Assembly: GCF_907164915.1 (NCBI RefSeq)
Contig: NC_061865.1
Coordinates: 49,635,363-49,699,362, forward strand
Source: Impatiens glandulifera
Lineage: Eukaryota; Streptophyta; Magnoliopsida; Ericales; Balsaminaceae
DNA length: 64,000 nt
Direction of reading: 5' to 3'
Shown one piece after another: positions 33,800 through 45,990 of the stretch. A program made the position numbers and the translations under genes. The notes under the pieces are model-generated. The model saw only the letters and a program-made list of their open reading frames with translations, had not been told where the DNA came from and ran no database searches. Every line of letters begins with the position of its first letter. Position 1 is the first letter of the stretch.

Positions 33800-34849
33800 G
33801 CAGGTGATGGGTATGGGGTCAGGCATCCGGCCATCGCGTTTTCACGGTGATCGACGAAAGAGCGACAATTCTCAACGTAGAGGGTCGTCGTTAAGAGAAG
33901 AGAACTAACAACTTCGGGCGCGGGTCAATGAACTCGAAGAGATAGTGCAAGTTAATAACAAAAGAACGCAACAATAGATTGCAGAAATATTAACAAGGTT
34001 ATCGAATCAACCACCGAGTTAGTACATTTATTATATAGTTTTTGGATAATGTTATCGTGTTTGGAACAAGTATGTTGGATTATGTTTTTGGATTAGTACA
34101 CGTGTTTGTAATACGTATTGATTTAGAATTTCGGAAAATGTAATGAATTTTTTTGATTATTGTATTTATTTGGTTTGACTGATAATTAAACAGGTTAAGG
34201 GTATGTAAAAAACAAACAAAATATTAAAAATCTGTAAAGAGGAAATACCGAAAGATATGCATAAATCTTTCGGTAAAGGCAATAAAGCAAAACCGAAAGA
34301 TATGCATAGATCTTTCGGTAAAGGCAATAAAGCAAAACCGAAAGATATGCATAGATCTTTCGGTAAAGGCAATAAAGCAAAACCAAAAAATATGCATAAA
34401 TCTTTCGGTAAAGGCATTAAAGGAAAACTGAAAGATATGCATAGATATTTCGGTAAAGGTTGTAAAGCAAAGCCGAAATATATCAATAAATCTTTCGGTA
34501 AAGGAAGTAAAGCAAAGCCAAAAGATATACATAGATCTTTTGGTAAAGGAAGTAAAGCAGAGCCGAAAGATATGCATAAATCTTTCGGTAAATGAAGTAA
34601 AGCATTTCCGAAATATTGCAATAAATCTTTCGGTAAACGTAGTAAAAACATTTCCGAAAGATTTTACTAAATCTTTCGGGAAATGATATACCGAAAGATA
34701 TGAAATCTGTCGGCTTAGGTCTCTACACCTTTACCGACAAGAGTAATACCGACAGTCTGTCGGGTTGTCGGAAAAAGGGTTTTACCGACAGATATAGGGC
34801 TTTTACCGAAAGGTTATACTTTCGGTAAAAGACCTATTTTTACTAGTGG
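33800..34849 (+). mobile_element. 3' end of a CACTA (En/Spm) transposon
   Basis: The right end reads ...'tttttactagtg', the inverse of CACTAGTAAAAA, a CACTA terminus at 34849. Inside it are subterminal 'ccgaaagat/atctttcgg' and 'ccgacag' repeats (34242-34830). At 33885-34022 lies a decayed coding end with the coiled-coil-like QLRARVNELEEIVQVNNK and LTRLSNQPPS-stop, which resembles the C-terminus of plant Ptta/En/Spm-type transposon proteins. Gene end, then subterminal array, then terminus is the expected order. The rest of the element is not present to the left. Confidence 0.7.
34242..34680 (+). repeat. 45-bp tandem array, nine to ten copies, in the CACTA subterminal region
   Basis: Unit 'ccgaaagatatgcataaatctttcggtaaaggcaataaagcaaaa' in type (split here by position: starts near 34249, 34294, 34339, 34384, 34429, 34474, 34519, 34564, 34609). 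Each unit carries an inverted pair CCGAAAGAT...ATCTTTCGG. Because 45 is a multiple of three, both strands show repeat-encoded open frames (a 15-residue period). I take these as non-coding. Confidence 0.9.
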
Positions 34850-35556
34850 TTATCTCCCGCATTTCATGATAACATGGTCAATACAATATTTTGTGAATAT
34901 ATATGCATTTAATTAATAATTTAATAAGTTTAAGAAAAAAATCATTTAGAAATCTTATTGAATTCAATGTTCCGAATGAAGGAATACTTTGGTTGTTCTG
35001 GCATGTTCCATGATTTGATTAAAATTAAAAACACAAAAGTCAGGTTTACTAAAAACATATGGATCTGTTCTTTAGTTTGCATTTCATAATAGAGTAATAA
35101 TTAATAATAACTAGAGAAATTGAAAAACAATTATGAATATTTCAGATGTTACATGTTAAACTTGTGGTTATGTATGTGTCTATAAGATTGGAAGATACAA
35201 AGAAGTGGAATGCAATTATAAAAATGGATGGACAAGAATTATATGCTTTTTACTCAAATAACTTCAAATATTATTTTGGACTATGATATGTAAAATTTGG
35301 AGAAAAGGAAACATTTGGTTGTTTTCAAAATTTGGATAAAAATTCCATATAGCTAATCTTCTGCTTAATTGTTTTTATTTTTTCTTTATTTTTGCTTATG
35401 TAGTCCTCAAAACAATATTCAAAATCAAAGTTGAATTCCAAATAAAGTAATACTTAATAATTACTTTTACACATTCTTAATACAAAGCATGCTAATTCAT
35501 TCTCCTTCATAGCTTGAATTAAAATATGCAAACACATAAGAAACTAACACAATTAA
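34850..35556. other. Region downstream of P450 gene 1
   Basis: No separate gene. The last 100 bp before 35557 resembles the matching region below P450 gene 2 ('aactaacacaattaact'), so the duplication reaches past the stop codon. Weak similarity of 35240-35300 to 54240-54300 ('tcaaata.cttcaaat', 'ttttggacta') suggests it extends about 300 bp further. Confidence 0.45.
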
Positions 35557-38319
35557 CTACTTAGACTCAAGTCGAGTGAAATGAATCTCGACTCCATCAG
35601 CGAGTTTCGGGTGTGGAAGATAAATTATTTTCGCGTCTGGATTCACTAGTTTCCACCTGCAATTCCCAACATTTTTTATATGAGTATAATACTATTAATT
35701 CCTATAAAACTTAATAAATATAGACATACTCGTATCCAACGGCTAGATGATGAATAAATATGGCGACTTGCAAACGAGCCAACATGTTCCCAGCACAAGT
35801 TCTAGGGCCCATCCCGAATACTTGATTTGTTCCGGGTATTGACGGTTTCTAGGGAAAAAAACAACTATAATTAGCATAATTAGAAACAAGTATATTACTT
35901 TCTATTTATAGTTTGTATTTTCTTTTTTTTAGTGTTTAAGGATCGGTAACATTATTACCATCAGAGCCGGTCCCAAGTTTTGAATTATCCCAGTCCCAAG
36001 TAGAAAAATGTGAAATGTTTTTTTGGCGGTCTTAATTGTCTTAGTTATATTTTAAAAATGTTAAAATTGTTATAATTAGATTTGAACTTATAACCAAATA
36101 AAATTTTTCTATTTTTATCCTCAACCACTATAATAACCGTTTTAGGTTTTAAAAAACTAGTAAATTTATCTAAATATCTTGTTTTTGTTTTGGCCGGCCA
36201 TAATTACCATTAATGCAAATTAATATTTATTCCGATAATTTGATACGGATCTACGTTAGGGTTGAGGTGGGCTCAATTCCACCCAAAAAAAAATTGCATT
36301 AAAAATATGACACAACCTCGTGATTTTCTAATTGTTTTAATTTAATTAAATATTTATTTTTTAATTCCCACAAATAGACAAAAACATATGTTCATCCACC
36401 CGTTTCATTCATAATTTTTCTAAAAAAACTTTAAAACCGCAACTTCTATCCTTCATTTCACACAAATATTCCAAAAATTATAAAAGCTTGAGATATTTGT
36501 AAGAAATAAAACTTGTATACATACGTACATTCCATCTATCTGGATTGAAGCACATTGGATCTTCATAATATTCAGGATTTGTATGAATATATCTTGACCA
36601 TACTATGAGTTTCCAATCTTTTGGAATCTTATAGCCTGAAATTTATAAGAATAATAATATATACATCATAATTTATTAAACATATATAGGTAAAAATTAA
36701 AATATAATTATAATATTTGTACCTTTGTATATGATATCTTCTGAGACAGTCCGAAACACAAATGCTGATACATTAGCCACTCGAATAGTTTCTTCCACCA
36801 CCTGCTCAAAATAATTTGGACTAACATTTAAAAACAAATTGTTGAAAGGCTTATTTGCACCTTTAAACAAAAATAAGGGGTCCTTTTATTAAATAAATTA
36901 TACACCTACATTATTTGTATATTTCAATTCATTAGCAATATCATCACTAGTAATGAACTGCCCATTCTTTCTTTTCCTAAGTTTCATATTCTCCTCCTGC
37001 AATATTACACACAAAAACATCCATCAAATATCGAATAATTAAAAATTCTTATGAATTATTAGTACTTACCCGAACTTTTTCGAGGACATCGGGGTATTTT
37101 GCGAGGTTGTAAATAGCCCACATTATTGATAGAGATGTAGATTCATATCCTGCAACCACAAGGCTAAGAATATTGTCAAGTATTTCAATTTCATCTAGGT
37201 TGTTCCCATCTTCATCTTTCAATTCCATCAACCCATTCAAAACATCGTTCTTTTTGCTCATCGCATACTCCTTATTCTCCCTTCTCTTCTCCATTTCATC
37301 CCTGAATATTGCTATCACCTTTTTTCTACTCTGAAAATATTCAAATAAAATTATGAATTTAATTACTTTGATGTAAGAAAAAAAATAATGCTTCCTTTTT
37401 AACTTAAAAATGACCTGTAGGGCGTGACGATAAGCGGTTCCAGGAAAATCTAAAGGAGTAGCCCTAAATCCTTTTATGACCCCCTCATAGAATTTTGCTA
37501 ATGAATCCATTGTATGCCCGGGCTCAAAACCCGCAAAGAACTTTCCAATATTTTCAAATGTTACCTATATATATATTTATTATTAAAAATGACATTATTA
37601 ATATATATACTTAAGCTCTTTGTTGTGGACTTATAATATTTATATATGTATATAGTACCTTTCTGATTTCATGAGAGGCAATAACTCTGCCCTTATGTGC
37701 CCATAATTCTAGGGTTTTGACAATGCGTGGCTGCACCAAACTAGCGGTATGTCGGAGGGATTGCGGTTGATTGACAATTTTAAGTATAAAATTCCTTAAT
37801 CTCATGTGTGCGATTCCATGAACCGAAACCAAAGACTTGTGTCCTATGATCTCAATGGATGGCCAGGCCATCTTGAAAAGATCATCCGAAGATTGGAGTA
37901 CAAACTTGCTCATAGATGGTGAGCACACTATGATCGAGGGTGAACCAAACAAGTGACTTCTAAACATCTCCTCTCCTTTACCATGCCTGCCATTTTTTAA
38001 TAAAGTTATGATAAGTTGATAACATTAACCATATGACAATGAGTTTCTCATATTATGAAGTTAGTAACAATATAATAATTGAATCTCACTTTTGTCGCTT
38101 GGCATTAATGAAGTCGTCGGGGCGACAAATGACTTTGAAATACCAAAGGAAGTTGAGCATCTCCCCTATGATCGGAAGACCCATATGGCCAGGTGGGAGT
38201 GTCGACTTGCGGTGAGGAAAGCAATATCGAATATCGTTCCAGAACCACAAAGCCAGCCCCATTAGAGGTAGTGTTCCCAAAGCCCATGTCACCCACAATA
38301 TTCCAACTGTGTACTCCAT
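35557..38319 (-). CDS. Cytochrome P450, CYP88/CYP729-like (gene 1)
   Basis: A membrane-bound heme monooxygenase of the endoplasmic reticulum. Nine exons: 38319-38090, 37986-37659, 37564-37415, 37330-37070, 36996-36910, 36801-36723, 36635-36529, 35848-35730, 35656-35557. All have GT-AG sites and all phases join, giving 486 residues plus stop with no internal stop. Visible: N-terminal membrane anchor (about 5-25), proline-rich hinge LPPGHMGLPIIG (about 41-52), I-helix AGYESTS (296-302), ExxR as E356-T-I-R359, FNPDRW (408-413), and heme loop FGMGPRTCAG with Cys432. The overall pattern (EMLNFLWYFK, THLFGSPS-like, AGYEST) fits clan 85, the group containing ent-kaurenoate oxidase, beta-amyrin 11-oxidase and CYP729; CYP729-like is my best guess. 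Substrate unknown, probably a terpenoid. A paralogue lies at 54437-56746. Intron 7 is enlarged by insertions. Confidence 0.93.
35962..36202. mobile_element. hAT-like MITE in intron 7 of P450 gene 1
   Basis: Flanked by a perfect 8-bp duplication ATTACCAT (35954-35961 and 36203-36210). Ends contain CAGAGCCGGTCC and, inverted, TATGGCCGGCC. The 8-bp duplication fits the hAT superfamily. Intron 7 of the paralogue is only 111 bp and lacks it, so it inserted after the gene duplication. Confidence 0.8.
36240..36440. repeat. Second insertion in intron 7, related to the 345-602 repeat family
   Basis: Contains 'gaggtgggctcaattccaccc' at the left and an AT-rich interior with 'cacccgtttcattcataattttt', like the 345-602 and 30147-30416 copies. 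Edges unclear. Together with the MITE it accounts for the extra 570 bp or so of this intron. Confidence 0.4.
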
Positions 38320-38361
38320 CTACTTTCCTCTTTTAATTTGTTCTTCCTTACATCATGTATG

Positions 38362-38380
38362 GAGTATATATATATATAGC
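38362..38380 (-). promoter_or_regulatory. TATA-box region of P450 gene 1
   Basis: A run of 'tatatatatata' 45-60 bp upstream of the ATG. The surrounding 100 bp ('cttacatcatgt.tggagt', 'agcaagtgatattcctt', 'gatagtgctgctacaagac') is conserved upstream of gene 2, which supports a shared core promoter with a short 5' leader. Confidence 0.6.
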
Positions 38381-38527
38381 AAGTGATATTCCTTGTTACT
38401 TTATTCCTCTTGATAGTGCTGCTACAAGACAAGATTAACACCCTAACGTGTAGCAAAAGTTTTATTATTAAAAAATATTGTCTAATGCAATAAAGAGCCA
38501 TATAATAACTAAACAAGATTTAAAAAT

Positions 38528-38662
38528 GGTATCCTAGTGCTAAAAGTCGTCTTAAAATACTAAAAGGTCGCGAGTTCAATTTTATTTGGATGCGCTTTTA
38601 ATTTGAGTTTAAGCGGGGGCCATGACGGTGGGGTGTCAAGCAAGTTCTCCTTTAATTTAAAA
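38528..38662 (+). mobile_element. tRNA-type SINE, copy 1
   Basis: A-box-like 'cctagtgctaaaagtcgtctt', B-box-like 'gcgagttcaattt', then 'ttaagcgggggccatgacgg', which also appears in the better copy at 62123-62273, and an A-rich tail. Diverged. Lies about 200 bp upstream of P450 gene 1. Confidence 0.6.
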
Positions 38663-38867
38663 AAAAAAAATTAGAAATGGTTTGAACGAAATGTAAGAGT
38701 TAGCGTAAATAATAAAGAAATTAATTGATTTAACGTGGTTCAACAAAGTAAAATTTGACTACGTCGACCGAAAAGAGAATATTATTAAATAGATGAGAAC
38801 ATTACATCATAATAGTTTGAGATTATGACATGAATTTATATAACATTCGGTCTCTCCCGAAATCAAG

Positions 38868-39275
38868 ACTGTCAAAATCGAAAATTTATGTAAAATCGTT
38901 AACCAGTTATAATCTCATAAAATCTAGAGTTTACTTAAATTCGTAATAATTTAGTTTGAAAAATTATTAATTATATATTATTAATATTTATATATAAAAT
39001 TAAGTATTTTATACCTAGCCAATTTTAAAATTTTATTTATTTAAATATAAAATTAATTAAAAAATAATAATAAGTAAATAACACTATAAAATGAATTATA
39101 TTAAAAATTTTTTAATTTATAAATATATAAATTTGTTATTTTAACGTAAAATTTTAAAATTGAAATTATTTTCAAATTCGTAAAATTGCAAAATCTTATT
39201 ATCATAAATTTAAAATTGTAAGAGTTGACATATTTAAGAGTTTATTTTAAATCAAACTCGTTAACTTTTAAAGTG
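38868..39275. repeat. MITE-like repeat M2, copy 2
   Basis: Same family and orientation as 24572-25060, shorter by internal deletions. Starts 'gtcaaaatcgaaaatttatg'. Confidence 0.6.
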
Positions 39276-41480
39276 TGCATTTTATATTTTTAAATAAGTC
39301 TTAACTAGGTCAACATCAATATAATGGTTAGAAAATATTTTTCTTTCTATATTAACCTAACAAAATATTATATTTTCTTTTGTGTTAGTTTAATTTTTAT
39401 ATTTCAAAATTATGCACTAAAATATATGGTTTATTTTTGTTCAACATTAATTTTCTTTGTTCCAAACAATTTAATACAACTCAACCGATATATATATTAT
39501 ATATATAATGAATGAGAAAATGGATGAAGGAAAATAATATAAACATCAGTAAAAACTGATCGAACTCACAGTCCACATAGGCATGACCTGCTCTAGGCAT
39601 GACCTGCTTTAGAGTGTTACATTAAATATTTATGGTCACCACTATTTGAGGATCACGTAAAAGAAATTAAAATAATATATTTTTTTCAAGGATTGAACAC
39701 TTCACTTGAGTTTACAAAAAAATTAACTAACAAACTAATTTAAGTTATTTTAATACTAAAACATTATAATTAAATCTATATATTTGTTTTAAAAATGCAT
39801 ATACACTTGAAAAATGTTGAAAACAAAAGTTGCATAAGATCCAACGACATCCAACCCTCAGGGGTGGAAACATATATCCTCGAAGGATAACCAGTGAAAT
39901 CCTAAATCTTAGACCTACACAACAAGCTAATAATGAAATAAATGGTCATAAAAGCGGTTGAATGATATATGGTTTCTCTCCATCTAGATGATCCACAAAA
40001 TAACCAAAGGGATTGTCACCTACTATTTCATCAGGACAACGTCCTCCTTAATCCTGAGTTATGCTTCCCAAACTCAGAATTAAACCCGACATAACTTAAC
40101 ATATGCCCATAGAATGCCAAATGAAGGTGTCACCGCGAAAACAGTATACAGTAATGAACCGGGAACTACTTTGAGTCGTGATATAATGATTTTCTTAGCT
40201 ACTTGAGTGATTTAAGTATTTATGTATCATGTTAGATATATATACCTTTACAAGCTTTATATATGTTAAGAGAGTCCTTAATCATTTTTGAGTTCTACAT
40301 GAAAGACCTAAATCTTCAAGGGTATATATATGTTATAATATTAATGCGCAAATCAGGAGTTTTGGTCTTTGATGAATAATATCAACCGACTCAACACCTG
40401 CGTCAATATTTTAAATCCACATTTTTCTATTTTAGGTATATATTCTAGGAATATGAGTTTAATTAAGGGTATATAAGAAAAAATGAGAAATTGTTAGCAT
40501 ATTTACAAGTTACCTACCCCATTAAAGACAAGTTAGGCCTCATTGGAATCATAAGGTTATTCATGTGAGGATATAAATTATTCATACCAAGAAAAAGGAC
40601 AAAACAGTATTATAAGTATATCATATTTTAATTTGTCATGTCTTTTGGAATATTTTAGAGCATATTCATTGTCCAATCTACTCATCAAATCAACAGAAGT
40701 ATTCAAATGTGTTCACATTTTTTAGAATGGTGTAGAAGCTCATTTTTTTATATCTCTAAATTTATAAAAAAAAAATTAAAATTCAGAGGTTATTTTTAAA
40801 ATGTTTCTGAAATCCATTAACATTAACAGACTTATTGCACAAGATTTACATAAAAATAATTGGATTGGGAAGGGTGTTTTACCGATCTCTAATTAATTAA
40901 ATACCAGACAAAAATAAATAAATAAATAAAGTTCAAAATAAATCAATAGAATATCATGGTGAATAAATAAATAATATAAAAATATATATATATATATATG
41001 TTTGTATTAATATAATGTTTTGATATTTTGCATGAAAACAAATAAAAATAAAATATACGGTACGAACGCCACTTTCGACACAAACACCATGGACAGAAAG
41101 AACGATTCAGCAACACGAATGGGACAAACGACACCTACAACATGTACGAGTGGAAAAGCATGAGAAGAAATTTGGAGAAGTTTGAAATTAGAGTTTTCAA
41201 AGGAAAAATGAGGGGAAAATAAATAATTCTAAAATGAAATAAATAGGGGAGAAGAGAGAATTCTAGAAAGAATATGTGGCATATGCTTTTTTTTCTTATA
41301 TTGAAAGGAAAAAAATCTTCAAATTTCAAGCCCACTATAAATAAACCAGAAAAAAAAAAAAAAAAAAAAGAGGGAAGATTTCTTGAAAATAAGGAGCCAA
41401 AACCAAAGGAGAGCTTTTAAGGTTAATATTAGCCTGGTTGGCTATTATTCGATGTATATTGAAATACTCTCAATTATTTA
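39276..41480. other. Intergenic DNA upstream of P450 gene 1
   Basis: No gene. The segment 40490-40660 matches 57370-57540 ('tagcatatttacaagtt', 'ctaccccattaaagacaag', 'atattttaatttgtcat'), so this is part of the old duplication that also made the P450 pair. A poly-A run lies just outside at 41349-41368. The rest is ordinary AT-rich sequence. Confidence 0.5.
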
Positions 41481-41499
41481 TTTATATTTTAATGAAGGG

Positions 41500-41640
41500 A
41501 ATTAGCATGACACTTTATATTCATGATTCCCACTTTAACTTAAAACGTTTTTAGATGAAATCAAATTCGTGACTTTTTTTTTTCTCTTAAACCTTTGGTT
41601 TTTTAAACCGACTCTTACCACTGAACTATCTTGATGGGTT
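41500..41640 (-). mobile_element. tRNA-type SINE, copy 2
   Basis: Minus strand. A box 'tagttcagtggtaagagt' (complement of 41611-41628) is well kept. The B box is decayed. The tail region keeps 'gtcatgctaattc', as in the 62-kb copy. Confidence 0.65.
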
Positions 41641-41649
41641 AATAGTCTC

Positions 41650-42651
41650 AATAATATAATTTATAATCCCACAATTAATGTAATGTAAAGCATACTTCAA
41701 TTTACAAAAACCTTATTTAGATCAATCTTTTAATTCTCTACAGTTTTCTTATTCTTTAATACAATTGATAATCTAAATTTATTCCTTATGTGTTACTAAT
41801 TAATTCCTCTCTTGATTCATATATGATAGGAAGTCACAATGAATCATTCTTGATCTCTAATCCGTAATTTATAATTTTAGTTTCTATTTAAACTAACTTA
41901 TTTGTTTCTCAAACAATCTTTGAATTGGACTTCAATTGGTATGTTCAAATGGTGTAAATAATATTTGGAGTCATTTATGATCATTTTTTGAATTTTTAAT
42001 GTAAATCAAATGAGTTTTTGATAATATTTGAAAATTGACTATTCATAAGACAAACTTTGACCCAACCATATCTCCAATGCTTCTGAATTTTGGATATGTG
42101 TTAGATCATCCTTTTATCTACAAATTAGTATCAATCAATAATTTTTGAAATTCAAAACCACAAGAAAATGTTTCTTTGATAAAACCTGATTTTGGTCATT
42201 TTGTAGAACTTTTTGGAGGAGCAAACTAGGAACTCATTTTAACACTGATTAATCTAAAATTTTAAAACGACCTAAATGACCCTTATATCTATAACTTTAG
42301 TTTTTCAATTATTTTATAAATTCTAACTTTATGCAAGTCATATGAAGGCAAAGACAATGAGAAGTAAAGGGACAGACTTCATCTTTCTTGAATCATGAAT
42401 TTGTTAAAATAAAAATCGAACCCAATAGAAAATCCGAAGTCTTTAGGGATCGATTTTAAGTTGTACAAACTAGACATTGCAACAATTTAACAAAATATTA
42501 CAACAATTCTCACTATATTTTCAACCAAAACATATTTCTACTCAAAATGAAATATGAAAAAAATTATTACAAAATATAACACTAAAAGTTGAAAAATAAA
42601 ATAACTTTGTATTGGTTTAGTGTACTATTAACTAATCATTTCTTTATTATA

Positions 42652-42687
<36 letters not shown>

Positions 42688-42888
42688 CAAAATCTATGTA
42701 TCTTTCCTATAGTCAATCCATTAAATTATTGATATCAGATAATGATATTATTGATATGAGCAGGAGTTTCAGTTAGATTGTGGTTGTATTTGCTGTTTAA
42801 TTAGACATTTAACATATTTATTACATTTAACATATCTTTTGTTGTATTACTTTTATCTTTGTTTAGTAAACTTTTATATTATACTTTG
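41650..42888. other. AT-rich intergenic DNA
   Basis: No gene seen. Holds an (ATT)n microsatellite at about 42655-42688. Confidence 0.4.
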
Positions 42889-43899
42889 TGTTGGGATACT
42901 TGGAGATGAAGTATCTCTTAATGCAAGAATAATAACAACATTGAACAATTGCGGAAACAAAAGAAAACAACTAAAGAACACAAACACAAAATTTATAGTG
43001 GTTAGGCCAAAACAGGCCTACATCCACTTTTGAAGCACAAAAGACTCTTAACTTTGTTATCAAGAATTTTATAGTAGTATTACAATGATTCTCTCATAAT
43101 GAAAGCTCACACACAACTCACAAGGAAGCGATGCTCTCAAGGCAAGATTTGACTTTCTAAAATGTCCGACTGCACCTTTAGCCCCAATTAAGTTAATATC
43201 AATATCTTGTCCAAAACTCTCAAAGAGCTTCCAAAACATTCTTACCATATTTTATAATTGTATTTTCATAACAAAATATCTAATTTCCTTTTGTGATAAT
43301 CTTATTTCCTAATATCAAGATTATACACCAAAAATATAGTTTCCTTTTATTCAATATACCATTTTCTTTTACTAAGATTGTGTACCATGAATATATCATA
43401 TTTTTTATTTTGTAAATCTAATTTGAACACTCCACCTTGATTTACAAGTTATCTCTCTCTTGTCTTCCATCATTTTCTTTGTCAACAAGAAAAGTCTTCA
43501 TAGCTCCTAAATCTAGGAACTACCAATATATCAACAACATTGTCACCTTCTTGATAACAACTTCTCTTTGTTGATTATGCTTCTCTCGATGTACAACTCC
43601 ACATCAAACTTTAGCGTGAAAAATCCCTTCGACAATAGTAAAAACTACATAACCCTTAAGTCGCTTAAATAATCCATTATATCACATATAATGGGTTACA
43701 CAATATTTTTGCCATAAGACTTCAAAATCAACATCATCAAAGATGGTACATACATATAAAATGTATCTTCACCAATGGTGGAATTTTCTAAACCTAGGTA
43801 TCTAGGGAGAGAAGATAAATTAATTGAAGAAACATATATTTTCTTCCTAACATCTGTCTTCATGTTGATTCGCCTCCCAATCTTTATCTTCTTCTTTTT

Positions 43900-44143
43900 C
43901 AAAATTAGATATCTATAAAAAACTGAGAACAACCATAACGAACTTCCATCGCCTACTCCTCAAAATAAAATACCAATAGAAAGCCGAGAAGACCCAAGAC
44001 GAACTTTCATCGTCTACTTCTTCAAAATTAGATATTTATCGAAACCGAGGACATCCAAGATGAACATCCATCATCTACTTCTCCAAGATAAGATATTGAT
44101 CAGAAGTCGAGAAGACCCATGACGAACATTCATCGTCTATTTC
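43900..44143. repeat. 61-bp tandem repeat, four copies
   Basis: Copies start near 43900, 43961, 44023 and 44084. Shared words: 'caaaattagatat', 'ccgagaagaccca', 'gacgaac.ttcatcgtctac'. Confidence 0.85.
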
Positions 44144-45732
44144 GTAATAAATAATTAGGTACCTAACGGCATATATTTACTCAAGCTCAAATTCTAGCAA
44201 AACATTTACCACCCATCTTGACTTGAATTTTGTACACTCAACCAACTTGAACCGCATACTTCTCCTTGAATAAATTAATTGGCAATCTACTAGTTTTTGA
44301 ATAATGTCCAAATAACTAGCAATTCAATAATATCTTTTCAAGATTTTTCTAACTGTCTTCAATTGTTTTCACCATGCTTCATAGTTTCTTCGAACGAAAA
44401 TACGATTGTCTTCCATTTTAATTGACCGAGTCTCTCATCTAGTCCCTTTTTCATGACTAGGAATCACATTCAAGGTCTTATTCATCTTCTCGCATTAGAT
44501 GAAGATTCAATGATCCCATTCATTTTTGAATTGATCAAACTTCTCATCTAGCCCTTTTTCATGACTATGAATCTCATTCAAGGTCCCAACCCTCTTCTCA
44601 ATTAGATGATATATTAATCATCTCATTAGTCTTAACTATGATCCACAATGCATGGACAATTAAGATAGAACAAAATAAGTACCAATCATCACATTTGAAT
44701 TGACTGAGCCTTCCATCTACCCTTTTTTTCATGACTAGGAATCTCACTCAAGATCTTGTTCATCTTCTCACATTGAAAGATAATACAATGATTTATTTTT
44801 GGTTCATTTGAGAGTTGATTAATGATGTCTCTACCAAAATTTAAAAGTGTCTTCCATTAGTCTTCCTCTTCTTGGTCTTTCATTCAAATTGTGTGTTAAC
44901 TAGCAATATGTCAATCCTTAATCACCCGCTAACTCAATGCAATCTTACAATTTGGCCCAAAATATTTCCTTGTCATTATGTCGACAATGTTGTCATCAAT
45001 AAATGCCTTTTTGATAAGATTTGTGGTGTATCATTATTTACTTCATCCATGGTCAAGGACACCTCTTCAACAAGGTCATCCTCCTCCCCAACATTAGAAG
45101 AAATCTTAATATTCCCATGACAATTATCCCTTGGTAGTGTGCCTTTTGATGATATATCCACCTCGAGTTGTGATTCATCTTGAATCACTACTTGTGTCTT
45201 CATTGTGTGTGCTCCAACTTTTTCAAACTTCACATATTGATCTGGCATAACTTATCTCCACCTTCTTTAGTCCAAACTCTATACTCTTTGACATTCTTTG
45301 AAAATCCAATAAAGAATTTTTTATTGTTGTTGGATCTAACTTCACTTGCAGTATCATGAATTAAAGTTCTTGTACCAAGAACTCTTACCCAATTCTTTTA
45401 AGCCTTTGAAGTCAAGCCTCAGATGTTAGAACCTTGATGTATATTGAGTGATCTCAGAGATAATAACTTACTCACCATAAATGGTCAATCTCTTATCTTC
45501 TAAACTTAATTTGTTTGAGCATACTTCTTTAGTTTTAGGCATTATTTTCTAAAGTGTCCTTCCTCTTAAAACTGGAATCACTTCACCTTAACACTAGAAT
45601 TACTTCACCTTTTCTTTATCCTTCAACATAGACTTATAACTTTTATTACTCTACCTTCTTTCTCACGATATTGTTTACCTCCTGTAAATATGTCTTCTCC
45701 ATTGTATTCTTGTCTACAATCTTCCATCTTGA

Positions 45733-45990
45733 TTTGTTTCTTGAACATCAAGTAACTCGTACTTCTTTCACCTCGAACTTGGCAGTCATTCAAACCAACA
45801 AAAACTACAACATGAACATATTTTGGAAACCTCCATAAAACTTGTCAAGAACTAGCGATGATTCATTTCTTGAACATCAAGTAACTCGTACTTCTTCCAC
45901 CTTGAATTTGGCGTTCATTCATACCAACAAGAACTACTACTTGGATATCTTTTGGAAACCTCCATAGAACTTCTCAAGAACCCTCAAAGG
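45733..45990. repeat. Tandem duplication of about 134 bp
   Basis: 'tttcttgaacatcaagtaac' occurs at about 45737 and 45870, and the sequence continues in parallel through 'ttttggaaacctccata.aa'. Confidence 0.85.

Noticed and set aside
33800..34030. Complete transposase gene in the CACTA part
   Set aside because: Only about 45 codons of a C-terminal coiled-coil-like end are readable, with two stops.
34166..34651. 161-codon minus-strand and 112-codon plus-strand frames
   Set aside because: Both are produced by the 45-bp period of the CACTA subterminal array. No start context, domain or gene structure.
28322..34849. The two CACTA ends as one complete element
   Set aside because: The termini are in the right orientation, but the subterminal motifs differ (TAGCGATTGG against CCGAAAGAT) and the 3-bp flanks (TAT and GTT) do not match. 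The space between holds an SDR pseudogene and a Copia remnant.
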